Assembly: GCF_030532325.1 (NCBI RefSeq)
Contig: NZ_JAUNLS010000006.1
Location: 1 to 64,000 of the forward strand
Origin: Corynebacterium sp.
GTDB taxonomy: Bacteria > Actinomycetota > Actinomycetes > Mycobacteriales > Mycobacteriaceae
Length of the DNA stretch: 64,000 nucleotides
Reading direction: 5' to 3'
Shown piece after piece: positions 26,050-35,669 of this stretch. A program made the translations under genes and the position numbers. The notes below the pieces were generated by a model that did not search any database, was not told the origin of the DNA, and saw only the letters and a program-made list of their open reading frames with translations. Each line of letters opens with the position of its first letter. Within the stretch, counting starts at the first letter, position 1.

Positions 26050-27702
26050 CTACATTCGCTCCGGGGTGGACACGCCCACCATGGTCAGGGCGTTGGCCAG
26101 GACCTGACGGGTGGCGTCGGCCAGCGCGAGGCGCGCGGCGTGGACCGGCTGGGCCTCCTCGTCTGCCTTGGGCAGGATCTGGCACTGGTCGTAGAAGCGG
26201 TGGAAGACGGCCGCAAGCTCCTCGGCGTAGCGGGCCACTCGGTGCGGCTCGCGCAGGCTGGCCGCGGTGGCCACAACCTCCGGGAACTCACCCAGGGTGC
26301 GGATGAGATCACCCTCCTTCTCGTGGGTGAGCAGGCCCAGATCCGCGCCCTCGGCGCTCACACCGGCCTCGGCGGCGCGGCGCAGGATGGAGCAGATGCG
26401 CGCGTGGCCGTACTGCACGTAGTAAACGGGGTTATCGGAAGACTGGGAGGCCCACAGTCCCAGGTCGATGTCCAGGGAGGAATCCACCGAGGAGCGCACC
26501 AGGGAGTAGCGCGCGCCGTCCACGCCGATGGCATCAACGAGATCATCGAGGGTGATGACCGTGCCGGCGCGCTTGGACATGCGCACGGCCTTGCCGTCAC
26601 GCACCAGGTTGACCATCTGGCCAATGAGCACTTCGACCTGGTTGGGGTCATAGCCCATGGCGGCCGCGGCCGCGCGCAGGCGGGCGATGTAGCCGTGGTG
26701 ATCCGCGCCCAGCATGTAGATGGCGAGATCGTGGCCGCGATCAAACTTGTCGGCAGCGTAGGCGATGTCACCGGCGATGTAGGCGGCGTGGCCGTCGGAC
26801 TTGATGACCACGCGGTCCTTGTCATCGCCGTAGTCGGTGGACTTAAGCCACCAAGCACCATCGGCGAAGTAGAGCTTGCCGTTGTCCTTGAGGTGCTGGA
26901 CGGCCTTGTCCACCGCGCCGGACTCGAACAGGGAGTTCTCGTGGAAGTAGACGTCAAAGTCCACGCCGAAGGCGTGCAGGGAGTCCTTGATATGGGCGAA
27001 CATGAGCTCCACGCCCACCGAGCGGAAGTTCTCCTGGACCTCCTCGGCGCTGCCCTCGAGGGCCTGCGGGTTCTTCTCCAGCACGTCCGCGGCGATCTCC
27101 TGGATGTAGGCTCCGCCGTAGCCGTCCTCCGGGGTGGGCTCGCCCTTGGCGGCGGCCACCAGAGAGCGAGCAAAGCGGTTGATCTGCTCGCCGTGATCAT
27201 TGAAGTAGTACTCGCGAGTCACCTCGGCGCCGGAAGCCTCGAGCACGCGGCCCAGGGAGTCACCGACGGCGGCCCAGCGGGTGCCGCCCAGGTGGATGGG
27301 GCCAGTGGGGTTGGCGGAGACGAACTCCAGGTTGATCTTCTCGCCGGCGTAGGTGTCATTGTGGCCGTAGTCCGCACCCTGGGCGCGCACCTGCTCCACG
27401 ATGGCGCCCTGCGCGGCGGCCGCCAGGCGGATATTGACAAAGCCCGGGCCAGCGATGGAGACCTCATCGATGGCAGCGTTGCTAGAGAGGGAATCTGCCA
27501 GCCACTGCGCCAGCTCGCGCGGGTTGGCCCCGGCCTTCTTGGCCACCTGGAGAGCCAGGTTGGTGGCATAATCGCCGTGTTCCGGGTTGCGGGGGCGCTC
27601 CACGGTCACTTCGGCGGGAAGGACGCTGGTATCGAGGGAATGCTCGGTCATGACCGCGGCGGCGGTCTCTTTGATGAGAACTGCAAGATCAGCTGGATTC
27701 AT
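26050..27702 (-). CDS. argS: Arginyl-tRNA synthetase ArgS
   Basis: ArgS charges tRNA-Arg. The 550-residue class I synthetase has an Add-1 N-terminal domain, a HIGH-type motif in [11 protein letters not shown] near residue 134, the MSKRAG motif near residue 378 and a C-terminal anticodon-binding DALR domain. It is the first gene of the argS-lysA pair. An essential single-copy gene in most bacteria, it anchors this part of the window as core genome. Confidence 0.97.
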   Translation of the reverse strand: MNPADLAVLIKETAAAVMTEHSLDTSVLPAEVTVERPRNPEHGDYATNLALQVAKKAGANPRELAQWLADSLSSNAAIDEVSIAGPGFVNIRLAAAAQGAIVEQVRAQGADYGHNDTYAGEKINLEFVSANPTGPIHLGGTRWAAVGDSLGRVLEASGAEVTREYYFNDHGEQINRFARSLVAAAKGEPTPEDGYGGAYIQEIAADVLEKNPQALEGSAEEVQENFRSVGVELMFAHIKDSLHAFGVDFDVYFHENSLFESGAVDKAVQHLKDNGKLYFADGAWWLKSTDYGDDKDRVVIKSDGHAAYIAGDIAYAADKFDRGHDLAIYMLGADHHGYIARLRAAAAAMGYDPNQVEVLIGQMVNLVRDGKAVRMSKRAGTVITLDDLVDAIGVDGARYSLVRSSVDSSLDIDLGLWASQSSDNPVYYVQYGHARICSILRRAAEAGVSAEGADLGLLTHEKEGDLIRTLGEFPEVVATAASLREPHRVARYAEELAAVFHRFYDQCQILPKADEEAQPVHAARLALADATRQVLANALTMVGVSTPERM

Positions 27703-27730
27703 GCTGCATTACTCTAGCGAAGATAAAGGA

Positions 27731-27769
27731 CAATCGCGGCATCGGGTAGCGTTGCCGACGCCGCGATTG
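27731..27769 (-). terminator. Terminator hairpin after the MHS transporter
   Basis: CAATCGCGGC and GCCGCGATTG form a perfect ten-base stem with a 19-base loop. On the minus strand, downstream of the transporter stop, the stem is followed by the U-containing TCCTTTATCTT. It would separate this gene from argS. Confidence 0.65.
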
Positions 27770-27813
27770 ACGCGGATAGTGTTGAGGGGAATCTGAAGGG
27801 GAAAGGTCAGGCC

Positions 27814-29148
27814 CTAGGCAGCGTGGGCGGCCTCGGCGTGCTCTTCCTCTACGTGGGCCACGTGGGCTACAAAGAAGGAGGCGATAAGCCCCAGCGCCGC
27901 GCAGGCGATGACGTAGACACTAATCGGCCACCACTGCCCGCCGGACCACTCTTTGAGGGCGGTGGCGATAAGCGGCGCGGTGCCGCCGAAGATGGCCGCG
28001 CCCACCTGGTAGCCCAAGGTGGCGCCGGAGTAGCGGATCTCCGGGCTGAAGCTCTCCGCAATCATGGTGCCCAGGATGGCGTTGACGCTGCCCCACAGGA
28101 AGCCGAAGCCGATGGCCGTCGCAGCGAAGAGCGCGAGGGTGTTCCCGGTATTGACCAGCATGTAGTACGGGAAGGCGTAGAGGATGGTCAGCACCGTGAT
28201 AAGCCGGTAGAGGCTGGCGCGGGAGTACTTATCGGAGAGGCGGCCGAAGATGGGCATCCAGATGGTGGCGATGAGCGCGGCCACCGCCACCGCGTTGAGC
28301 ACGAGGTCGCGGCGCACGTCGAGCACGCCGGTGGCGTAGGCGATGATGTAGGTGCCGAAGATATAGAAGGGGCCGGTCTCAGCGGCCTTGGCGCCGATGG
28401 AGACGAGCACCGCGCGCCAGTGATCCTTGAAGACCACCGCGATGGGCATGCGGGCGACGTTGCCGGAGTCCTTGACCTTCTGGAAGTCCGGGGTTTCCTC
28501 CAGCTTGGAGCGCACGAACATGCCGATGGCCACGAGGATCACACTGGCGATGAACGGGATGCGCCAGCCCCAGGCCATGAAGTCATCCTCCGGCATGAGA
28601 GTCAGCAGGGCCACGAACCCGGAGGCCAACAGCATGCCCAGGCTAATGCCCATCTGCGGGATGGCGCCGTAGAAGCCACGGTGCTGCTTGGGCGCGTACT
28701 CGTAGGACAGCAGGAGCGCACCGCCCCACTCGCCGCCGATGCCGATGCCCTGCAGGATACGGCAGATGATGAGGAAGATCGGGGCGGCGACGCCGATGGT
28801 GTTGTAGTCCGGAATGAGGCCGATGGCCACGGTGCCGCCGCCCATGAGCATGAGCGTGATGAACAGCGTCTTCTTGCGGCCGATGCGGTCACCGATGTGG
28901 GCGAAGATGATGCCGCCGATGGGGCGGAAGAAGAAGGTCAGGGCGAAGGACGCCATGGAAAACATCGTGGACAGGAATTCGCTGTCGGTCACGAAGAAGG
29001 TGTGGTTGAACACCAGGGCGGCAACGGTGCCGTAGACGAGGAAGTCGAACCACTCGACGGTGCTGCCGCTCAAGCTGCCGACGATGACGCGCCAATTCAG
29101 TTTGTGTGGCTGCGCGGTCTGCGAGGTGGGCGCAGTAGTTGTGCTCAC
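27814..29148 (-). CDS. MFS transporter, metabolite:H+ symporter (MHS) family
   Basis: This 444-residue inner-membrane symporter has about 12 membrane segments. Family marks include GSTVEWFDFLVYG in the first helix, the loop signature GDRIGRKKTL near residue 100 and GIGIGGEWGGA near 145. MHS members carry citrate, proline/betaine, shikimate or alpha-ketoglutarate, and the substrate here cannot be read. I chose the GTG at 29148 because AGAAGGAG lies nine bases upstream. A longer form from 29256 adds a tail unlike the family. Confidence 0.85.
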   Translation of the reverse strand: MSTTTAPTSQTAQPHKLNWRVIVGSLSGSTVEWFDFLVYGTVAALVFNHTFFVTDSEFLSTMFSMASFALTFFFRPIGGIIFAHIGDRIGRKKTLFITLMLMGGGTVAIGLIPDYNTIGVAAPIFLIICRILQGIGIGGEWGGALLLSYEYAPKQHRGFYGAIPQMGISLGMLLASGFVALLTLMPEDDFMAWGWRIPFIASVILVAIGMFVRSKLEETPDFQKVKDSGNVARMPIAVVFKDHWRAVLVSIGAKAAETGPFYIFGTYIIAYATGVLDVRRDLVLNAVAVAALIATIWMPIFGRLSDKYSRASLYRLITVLTILYAFPYYMLVNTGNTLALFAATAIGFGFLWGSVNAILGTMIAESFSPEIRYSGATLGYQVGAAIFGGTAPLIATALKEWSGGQWWPISVYVIACAALGLIASFFVAHVAHVEEEHAEAAHAA

Positions 29149-29656
29149 GTGGGGAATCTCCTTCTGCCTGAGGATGAAGCAATCAATCATGAGGGCAGCG
29201 GCCCGAGCGTGAAACCAACCCTTGCACGCTCGTTCCGCTGGCCGGCGACCACACACGGCTAAGCAGCGACGGCAGGAACCACAACCACTATCCCTGTGGT
29301 CCTACCATGAGGTCTGACCACAGACCGTATTCGAGGATTTTCCTATGTGTCAATCCACACACCCGCCCGCACTGTGAGGCGGGGCACCACATCGAGCGAG
29401 GTGCGCAGCCTCCGCTTCTCCCCTCCTTCGGGTGCACAGAGTGCCACCAAGCAGCGCAAACGATGCCCACATCGGAAGGAAGCCTCCCCCACTGTGGCGC
29501 GTAGCGCGGCAGCTGCAATGATGTGCGCCAGCACCCCATTCTCAACCCTCCGGATACCCCCGCTTTAGCGGCAGCCAACCGGCGATCAGCCGATGATCAG
29601 TCGGCAATAAGTCGGCGATCAGAGGGGCGTCGCCAAGCGACTACCCCTCTAGTCCG
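29149..29656. other. Non-coding region between the MHS transporter and the LldR-like gene
   Basis: I see no convincing gene here. Near the LldR-like stop, AGAGGGG (29619-29625) pairs with CCCCTCT (29644-29650), with an inner GTCG/CGAC pairing; this hairpin could end that gene. Beside it, 29580-29620 holds imperfect repeats built from CGATCAG and GTCGGC. Confidence 0.45.
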
Positions 29657-30346
29657 CTAGCTCAGGCGCTGCCCCGTCTCCTGGTAGTAGCCCCGGATGT
29701 GCTGCTCCAGCAGCTGTGCCGCCTCGGCGCTGCGGCCCTGCGTCAGGACCTCCAGGATCTCGCGATGCTCCGCCTTCAGGCGTGCGGAGGTCTGCTCCCA
29801 GTCTGGCAGGTTGTGGGAAAGCTGCAGCGTGTGATCAGAAATGGCCAGGCCCACCGCCTCCATGAGCGTGCTCAGCAGCGGGTTCTCGGCCGCGCGGGAG
29901 AGGGCCACGTGGAACTGCGCGTCCAGGCGCAAAAACTGCTCGATGGGCACGTCGGGGCGCTCCATGTGCTCGAGGATCTCCGCGGTCTTTTCCACATCAA
30001 AGCCCTCCGGGTTGGACTCGCGCATGGCGGAGGTCTCCAAGAGGATCCTGGTGCGGAAGATGTGCTCCGGCTGCATCTGACTGCTGGCCAGCTGAAAACT
30101 CATGGCCATGCCCAGGGCTTGCTCCGGATTAGCCGTAACTATGGTGCCCGAGCGCTGGCCCGAGCCCGTGGCGGACTGCAGCACACCCATCGCCTCGAGA
30201 ACGCGCAGTGCTTCGCGCAGGGAGCTGCGCGACACCCCGAGGGATTCCGCCAGGGCGCGCTCGCTGGGCAGGTGATCCCCGATGGTGAGCTGGCCGCTTT
30301 CCAGCTGCTCGGTGACCCAGTCCAGAACTTTCTCATGAATTCTCAT
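29657..30346 (-). CDS. FadR-type GntR regulator, LldR-like
   Basis: The 229-residue protein has a GntR winged helix (LPSERALAESLGVSRSSLREAL) at about residues 24-48 and an all-helical FCD ligand domain with the usual acidic and histidine residues in LDAQFHVALSRA and AEHREIL. It diverges from lutABC, so it probably senses L-lactate and represses those genes, as LldR does in C. glutamicum. The ATG at 30346 matches the family start. A GTG at 30406 would add an unrelated tail. Confidence 0.75.
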   Translation of the reverse strand: MRIHEKVLDWVTEQLESGQLTIGDHLPSERALAESLGVSRSSLREALRVLEAMGVLQSATGSGQRSGTIVTANPEQALGMAMSFQLASSQMQPEHIFRTRILLETSAMRESNPEGFDVEKTAEILEHMERPDVPIEQFLRLDAQFHVALSRAAENPLLSTLMEAVGLAISDHTLQLSHNLPDWEQTSARLKAEHREILEVLTQGRSAEAAQLLEQHIRGYYQETGQRLS

Positions 30347-30692
30347 ATCGAAAGTCCAAGATAGCGGATAGCCCACAGGCCACGGTAGAAGTGTCCACCC
30401 GCACACCTACCCCCTAGCTGGGGATGCGCTACTCTGATCTTCATCCCGCCTTGGCGCGCTTTACCCCACCACCAGCCACCCCACCGGGTGAAGCTTCCAA
30501 CCCGCCACCGCACCCGCGTGGTGCGCGCACGCATTGTCCCTGAGGCGCCACTCCCGCACAGTCACCTACCCAGCACATTCCGTGTTTTCACAACATTTCC
30601 GTTGCGTAATTAGCGCAATAATCGCAGGTCAAACGCGAAATACATAAGCGGAAAGCGTAGAATTTTGGGGTAGTCACTAACAAGGAGAAAGT
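30347..30692. promoter_or_regulatory. Divergent control region of the LldR-like gene and lutABC
   Basis: TAGAAT at 30658-30663 is a good -10 candidate for lutA. TTGCG and CGCAA at 30602-30618 form an inverted repeat around an AATTA centre. A short palindrome TAGTCACTA lies at 30671-30679. Any of these could bind the regulator; I could not match the LldR consensus with confidence. Confidence 0.4.
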
Positions 30693-31478
30693 ATGAAGAT
30701 CGCTTTGTTCTCCACCTGTATTGGAGACGCACTCTTCCCCGACGTACACAAGGCCACCGCGCTCATTCTCTCCCGCTTGGGCCATGAGGTGGTCTTTCCT
30801 GAGGAGCAAACCTGCTGCGGCCAGATGCACATCAACACTGGTTACCAGAAGGAGACCCTCGGCATGATCCGCAGCTACGCCGACGCCTTCACGGATCCCT
30901 CCATCGATTACGTGGTCTCCGCCTCCGGCTCCTGCGTGGGCGCGGTGCGCGAGCAGCACGTCAAGATCGCGGACCGCTTCGGCACCGCCGCCGACGTCGA
31001 CGGCGCCACCATCGCCGCCAAGAAGACCCTGGATCTCCCCGAGTTCCTCGTCGACGTGGCCGGGGTGAACAACGTAGGTGCCTTCTTCCCGCACCGCGTG
31101 ACCTACCACCCCTCCTGCCACGGCCTGCGCTTTCTCAAGCTGGGGGATCGCCCCTACCAGCTGCTCCAGGAGGTCGAGGGTATCGAGCTGGTCACCCTCG
31201 ACAACGCCGAGGAGTGCTGCGGATTCGGCGGCACCTTCTCGCTGAAGAACCCGGAGGTTTCCCAGGCGATGGTCAACGATAAGACCCGCCACGTCAAGGA
31301 CACCGAAGCCGAGTACCTCACCGGCGGTGACTCCTCCTGCCTCATGAACATCGGCGGCGCGCTCTCCCGCCAGCGCTCCGGCGTGCGCGTGGTGCACATG
31401 GCCGAAATCCTCGCCTCCACCAAGGACCACCCGTGGACGCCCACGTCCGCGGCCTACTCCAAGGAGAAGATGCTCTAA
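30693..31478 (+). CDS. lutA: L-lactate utilization protein LutA
   Basis: LutA is one of three cytoplasmic iron-sulfur proteins that together oxidise L-lactate to pyruvate. The 261-residue product has the two CCG-type cysteine motifs of the family, EQTCCGQM near residue 36 and AEECCGFGG near residue 172, with nearby conserved Cys in SGSC and PSCHG. Such motifs bind iron-sulfur clusters. AAGGAG precedes the ATG. The stop codon overlaps the lutB start. Confidence 0.9.
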   Translation: MKIALFSTCIGDALFPDVHKATALILSRLGHEVVFPEEQTCCGQMHINTGYQKETLGMIRSYADAFTDPSIDYVVSASGSCVGAVREQHVKIADRFGTAADVDGATIAAKKTLDLPEFLVDVAGVNNVGAFFPHRVTYHPSCHGLRFLKLGDRPYQLLQEVEGIELVTLDNAEECCGFGGTFSLKNPEVSQAMVNDKTRHVKDTEAEYLTGGDSSCLMNIGGALSRQRSGVRVVHMAEILASTKDHPWTPTSAAYSKEKML

Positions 31479-32983
31479 TGACCTCTTTCCTCGACACCAC
31501 CCCACCCCGCGCCCCGGAAGGCTACGGCAACCTGCGCGGCGAGAAGGCCTTCGTGCCGCTGGCCCACGTGGGCCTCAACAACGCCACCCAGCGCCGCAAC
31601 CTGCACCACGCCACCACCACCATCCGCACCAAGCGCCAGCACGCCGTGGATGAAACCCCGGATTGGCAGCAGCTGCGCGACGCCGGCTCGGCGCTCAAGG
31701 AGTACGTCGCCTCCCACATGGGCGAGCTGCTCGTGCAGTTCGAAGAGCAGGTCACCGCCCGCGGCGGCATCGTCCACTGGGCCCGCGACGCCAAGGAGGC
31801 CAACGAGATCATCGAGGGGCTCATCCGTTCCACCGGCGAGACCGACGTGGTCAAGGTCAAGTCCATGGCCACCCAGGAGATCGGGCTCAACGAGCACCTC
31901 GAATCCGTGGGCATCAACGCCCGCGAGACCGACCTCGCGGAGCTCATCGTCCAGCTGGGTGAAGACAAGCCCTCCCACATCCTGGTGCCCGCCATCCACC
32001 GCAACCGCGCGGAAATCCGTGACATCTTTGTCAAAAAGATGCCGCACACCGATGAGTCCCTCAAGGCCGAGCCCGCCGAGCTGGCGGAGGCCTCCCGTAC
32101 CTTCCTGCGCACGCAGTTCATGAAGGCCAAGGTAGCCATCTCCGGAGCCAACTTCGGCGTGGCGGAGACCGGCACCATCAACATCGTGGAATCCGAGGGC
32201 AACGGCCGCATGTGCCTGACCCTGCCGGAGACGCTGATTACCGTGATGGGTGTGGAAAAGCTCGTGCCCACCTTCCAGGATCTCGAGGTCTTCCTCCAGC
32301 TGCTGCCGCGCTCCTCCACTGCCGAGCGCATGAACCCGTATACCTCGATGTGGTCGGGCGTCACGCCTGGCGACGGCCCCCAGAACTTCCACGTGGTCCT
32401 GCTCGATAACGGCCGCACCGCCGCGCTCTCCTCGCCCATCGGGCACCAGGCGCTCAAGTGTATCCGCTGTTCTGCCTGCCTCAACGTCTGTCCGGTCTAC
32501 GAGCGCGCCGGCGGCCACGCCTACGGCTCGGTCTACCCCGGCCCCATCGGCATTTCTCTCACCCCGCAGCTCACAGGCATGAAGGACCACCACGATCCCT
32601 CGGCCAGCCTGCCCTACGCCTGCTCCCTATGCGGGCGCTGCGACGAGGTCTGCCCGGTGAAGATCCCGCTTTCCGAGGTCATCTTGGAAAACCGCCACCA
32701 GAAGGTCACCCACGCCACCCCGCCGGTGGAGTCCAAGCTCTTTGGCATCGTGCAGCTGGTGTGGTCCAACCCCAAGCTGTGGAACCAGGTCACCCACATG
32801 GTGGCACTCGGCCGCGTGCTCGGCGGTTTCAACGGCGTGATGGACAAGCTCCCGCTGTTCATGTCCGGCTGGTCGGACGCCCGCGATACCGCGGTGCCGC
32901 CGAAGAAGTCCTTCCGCCAATGGTTCAACTCCCCCGAAGCCCAGGAACTGCTTGCCAACGCCAAAAAGGAGGGCATCAAGTGA
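31478..32983 (+). CDS. lutB: L-lactate utilization iron-sulfur protein LutB
   Basis: LutB is the ferredoxin-like subunit of the LutABC lactate oxidation system. The 501-residue product has an N-terminal LUD domain, with AETGTINIVESEGNGR near residue 230, and two 4Fe-4S motifs, CIRCSACLNVCPVY near 328 and CSLCGRCDEVCPVKIP near 382. The ATG overlaps the lutA stop in TAATG. Its stop overlaps the lutC start, so the three genes form a tight operon. Confidence 0.92.
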   Translation: MTSFLDTTPPRAPEGYGNLRGEKAFVPLAHVGLNNATQRRNLHHATTTIRTKRQHAVDETPDWQQLRDAGSALKEYVASHMGELLVQFEEQVTARGGIVHWARDAKEANEIIEGLIRSTGETDVVKVKSMATQEIGLNEHLESVGINARETDLAELIVQLGEDKPSHILVPAIHRNRAEIRDIFVKKMPHTDESLKAEPAELAEASRTFLRTQFMKAKVAISGANFGVAETGTINIVESEGNGRMCLTLPETLITVMGVEKLVPTFQDLEVFLQLLPRSSTAERMNPYTSMWSGVTPGDGPQNFHVVLLDNGRTAALSSPIGHQALKCIRCSACLNVCPVYERAGGHAYGSVYPGPIGISLTPQLTGMKDHHDPSASLPYACSLCGRCDEVCPVKIPLSEVILENRHQKVTHATPPVESKLFGIVQLVWSNPKLWNQVTHMVALGRVLGGFNGVMDKLPLFMSGWSDARDTAVPPKKSFRQWFNSPEAQELLANAKKEGIK

Positions 32984-33639
32984 GCACCCAGCTAAGTGAC
33001 AACGTGCGCAACTCTTCCGCTAAGGCGGAGATTCTCAAGCGCATCGCCGCAGCGCAGAAGCAGGCCGGTCTGAGCAGCTCGGTGGAGATCCCCCGCGAGT
33101 ACCAGACCACGGGCACCCTCAACGCCGAGGAGCTGCGCGAGATGCTCATCGACCGCCTCGAGGATTACAAGGCGGCCGTCCACGTGACAACCGAGGAGGA
33201 GCTCGCCTCCACCATCGCCGGGATTTTGCGAGATAAAGGCTGCCGCAGCGTGGTCTACGCCCCGGGCATGGATGCCAGCCTGCTCGACAGCTTCGACGGT
33301 GAGGCCTCGCCTGACGACGCCTCCTCCGACCCCCGCCAGCTCGACGCCGTCGACGCCGTTGTCACCGAGTCCCACGTGACCTCCGCGCAGACCGGCACCA
33401 TCGTGCTGGAGTCCGGTGAACTGTGCGGGCGCCGCGCGCTCACTCTGGTCCCGGACCGCCACGTGTGCATCGTGCGCGCGGATCAGATTGTCTACGGCGT
33501 GCCCGAGATGGTCTCGCGCATCAATCCGGAGCGTCCGGCCACCTGGATTTCCGGCCCCTCCGCCACCTCCGATATCGAGCTCTCGCGCGTTGAGGGCGTG
33601 CATGGGCCGCGTGATTTGATTGTGGTGATTGTGAAATAG
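32980..33639 (+). CDS. lutC: L-lactate utilization protein LutC
   Basis: LutC is the third LUD-domain member of the lactate system. The 219-residue product has the family core with DAVVTESHVTSAQTGTIVLE followed by LVPDRHVCIV. The GTG at 32980 overlaps the lutB stop (GTGA) and is chosen over longer in-frame readings that would run through lutB. With lutA and lutB it should let cells grow on L-lactate under control of the divergent GntR gene. Confidence 0.9.
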   Translation: MSTQLSDNVRNSSAKAEILKRIAAAQKQAGLSSSVEIPREYQTTGTLNAEELREMLIDRLEDYKAAVHVTTEEELASTIAGILRDKGCRSVVYAPGMDASLLDSFDGEASPDDASSDPRQLDAVDAVVTESHVTSAQTGTIVLESGELCGRRALTLVPDRHVCIVRADQIVYGVPEMVSRINPERPATWISGPSATSDIELSRVEGVHGPRDLIVVIVK

Positions 33640-33763
33640 GGTTAAGTAGGGTGACGAGTTAGGGCACCCACTTCCCAAGGCTTTCATAAACTCTGCCGCA
33701 CCTGAGGCACAGGGCGCGTAGTGTTCGGCTAGAAACCACAAACACAGTATTAAGGAGCTGAAC

Positions 33764-35371
33764 ATGATGCGCCCTGTGCGTCTTTTAGCGGCAGCCGCGT
33801 TAAGTGCTGGGATGCTCGCCGTCCCGCTGACCGCTGCCCCCGCCGCGAGCGCAGCCCCCGCCATTACCTGGGAGGACTGCCCCGAAAGGACCTTCTCCGA
33901 CCGCACCGAGTGCGGCCGCATCGAGGTGCCCAAGTATTACGACGCACCGGACAAGGGCACCATCTCCGTGGGCTTCGTGCGCCTGCCTGCCACCGGCGAG
34001 CGCCGCGGAACCCTCTTTACCAACCCCGGCGGCCCGGGTGGAGACGCCTACAGCTGGACCGGCACCGCCCAGTGGCCGGAGGCCGTCACCGAAGAATTCG
34101 ACATCATCGGCGTCCAGCCCCGTGGCCTAGCCGGCTCCACCCCGGTGGAGTGCGCCGAGGCCAACCCCAACCAGGATCCGATCTCCGCGCTGAGCAACAT
34201 CGGCGGCGAGACCCGCGCTCTGTGTGAGCAGAAGACGCCCGGCTACACCGACTCGTTGACCACGGAGAACACCGCCCGCGACTGGGAAATGGTGCGCCAG
34301 GCCCTCGGTGAGGAGCGCATTAACATCGCCGGCCTTTCCTACGGCACCTTCCTGGGCTCGACGTACGCCACTCTCTACCCGCAGCACACCGACAAGGTGG
34401 TCCTGGATTCCGGCATGGACCCGGGCCTGGCGTGGAACGGCATCTTCGCCTCCCAGCAGGCGGGATACGAGAACGCGTTGCACGATTTCTTCCGCTTCGT
34501 CGCGGATAATGACGCCACCTACCACATGGGCAACACCCCGCTGAAGGCCTACGAGCGCTGGTCGCAGAAGGTCGCCTCCGAGGTGGGCGTGCGCCCCACC
34601 GTCCTTCCGCCGGATGCGGAAATCGGTGACCTGCCCCCGGGACTGGAGTTTGCCGGGCAGCCAGGCGCGGACATCATGACTGCCACCGGCGAGCTGCGCG
34701 TGCAGGCGGAGTTCCTGGTGGACAAGGCCAAGAACCCCAACGCCGTGCAGGCGCAGTCCCCCACCCTGGCTATCACGCGCAGCATCGTTCCGCGCCCTAG
34801 CACCTGGGATGAGGCCGCCAAGTTCTTCGCGGGCCAGGAGGAGATGCCGGCTGCGCCGAGTGCCGCGGACCAGGAGCAGGCACAAAAGGAGATCCTTGCG
34901 GTCTCGACCATGCAGAACCTCATCATGTGCAACGAGAACACCGTGCCCGATAACCCGGCGATGCTGCCGGACTTCCTCTGGTCTAGCTTCGTGACCGTGG
35001 ATCCGTTCACTATTGTCAACGCCATGTACACCTCCGGGCTGGGCTGCCGCGGGCACGCGCCTTCCGCCAAGCCCATCGCGGTGTCAGGCGCGCAGCTGAG
35101 CACCAAGCCTCTGCAGATTCAGGCCACCGGCGACCCGCAGACCCCGTACAAGTACCACGGCGGCCTGGCAGCACCGATGCAGTCCCATGTGGTCACAGTC
35201 CATGGTCCAGGCCACGGCCACTTTGCGCAGGGCAACAAGGCTGTTGACGACATCGTGGTGGACTACCTGCGCACCGGCAACGTCTCCGCCACGGATGCCC
35301 CTGGCTACTTCGATCAGCCGGCTCCCGCGGAACCGGCTGCTGACGCGCAGGCGGCAGTTCCTGCTAATTAA
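33764..35371 (+). CDS. Secreted S33-family peptidase (tripeptidyl aminopeptidase-like)
   Basis: The 535-residue product begins with a Sec signal peptide ending near APAASAAP (residue 30). The alpha/beta-hydrolase nucleophile motif GLSYGTFLG lies near residue 190, and a late His occurs in GPGHGHFAQG near 487. An oxyanion-type NPGGPGGDAYSW motif lies near 87. This pattern matches secreted Tap-type aminopeptidases and related mycobacterial exported hydrolases. AAGGAG precedes the first of two adjacent ATG codons. The substrate is unknown; an esterase is possible. Confidence 0.8.
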   Translation: MMRPVRLLAAAALSAGMLAVPLTAAPAASAAPAITWEDCPERTFSDRTECGRIEVPKYYDAPDKGTISVGFVRLPATGERRGTLFTNPGGPGGDAYSWTGTAQWPEAVTEEFDIIGVQPRGLAGSTPVECAEANPNQDPISALSNIGGETRALCEQKTPGYTDSLTTENTARDWEMVRQALGEERINIAGLSYGTFLGSTYATLYPQHTDKVVLDSGMDPGLAWNGIFASQQAGYENALHDFFRFVADNDATYHMGNTPLKAYERWSQKVASEVGVRPTVLPPDAEIGDLPPGLEFAGQPGADIMTATGELRVQAEFLVDKAKNPNAVQAQSPTLAITRSIVPRPSTWDEAAKFFAGQEEMPAAPSAADQEQAQKEILAVSTMQNLIMCNENTVPDNPAMLPDFLWSSFVTVDPFTIVNAMYTSGLGCRGHAPSAKPIAVSGAQLSTKPLQIQATGDPQTPYKYHGGLAAPMQSHVVTVHGPGHGHFAQGNKAVDDIVVDYLRTGNVSATDAPGYFDQPAPAEPAADAQAAVPAN

Positions 35372-35395
35372 CGCACCACCTACCTAGCACAAACA

Positions 35396-35430
35396 CCCGC
35401 CCGCGAGCCCAATTACTTGCCGCGGGCGGG
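35396..35430 (+). terminator. Hairpin after the S33 peptidase gene
   Basis: CCCGCCCGCG pairs perfectly with CGCGGGCGGG across a 15-base loop, 25 bases after the stop codon. No U-tract follows. It lies just upstream of the tRNA promoter. Confidence 0.55.
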
Positions 35431-35437
35431 CATGCGC

Positions 35438-35443
35438 TAGAAT
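35438..35443 (+). promoter_or_regulatory. Probable -10 element of the tRNA-Arg promoter
   Basis: TAGAAT lies 26 bases before the first base of the tRNA. A convincing -35 element is not seen. Confidence 0.45.
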
Positions 35444-35469
35444 CACCTCGTTGGGATTTTGCCCAGCAC

Positions 35470-35543
35470 GCCTCCGTAGCTCAGCGGATTAGAGCGTCGG
35501 TTTCCGGTACCGAAGGTCGCAGGTTCGATCCCTGTCGGGGGCA
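35470..35543 (+). tRNA. tRNA-Arg (anticodon CCG)
   Basis: All arms fold by eye. The acceptor stem pairs GCCTCCG with CGGGGGC, including one G-U pair. The D-stem pairs GCTC with GAGC. The anticodon stem pairs TCGGT with ACCGA around the loop TTCCGGT, giving anticodon CCG at 35504-35506. The T-arm carries TTCGATC. The CCA end is not encoded. The DNA that follows is AT-richer, and tRNA 3' ends are common integration sites, but I found no second copy of the 3' end in the window. Confidence 0.95.
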
Positions 35544-35669
35544 CTTTTACTCTCGCTTTTCTTTCGATGTCACCTTTTGGGATCTCACCTTCTGGCCGCA
35601 GGTCTTTTGCCTCTTTCACCGCCAGAACAATCGCCCAGGGCAGTCTCTCCCGAGACCACTTAGGACCAC

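Noticed and set aside
29288-29578. Small open frames between the transporter and the LldR-like gene
   Set aside because: They are Cys/Trp/Arg-rich, lack ribosome sites and overlap each other on both strands.
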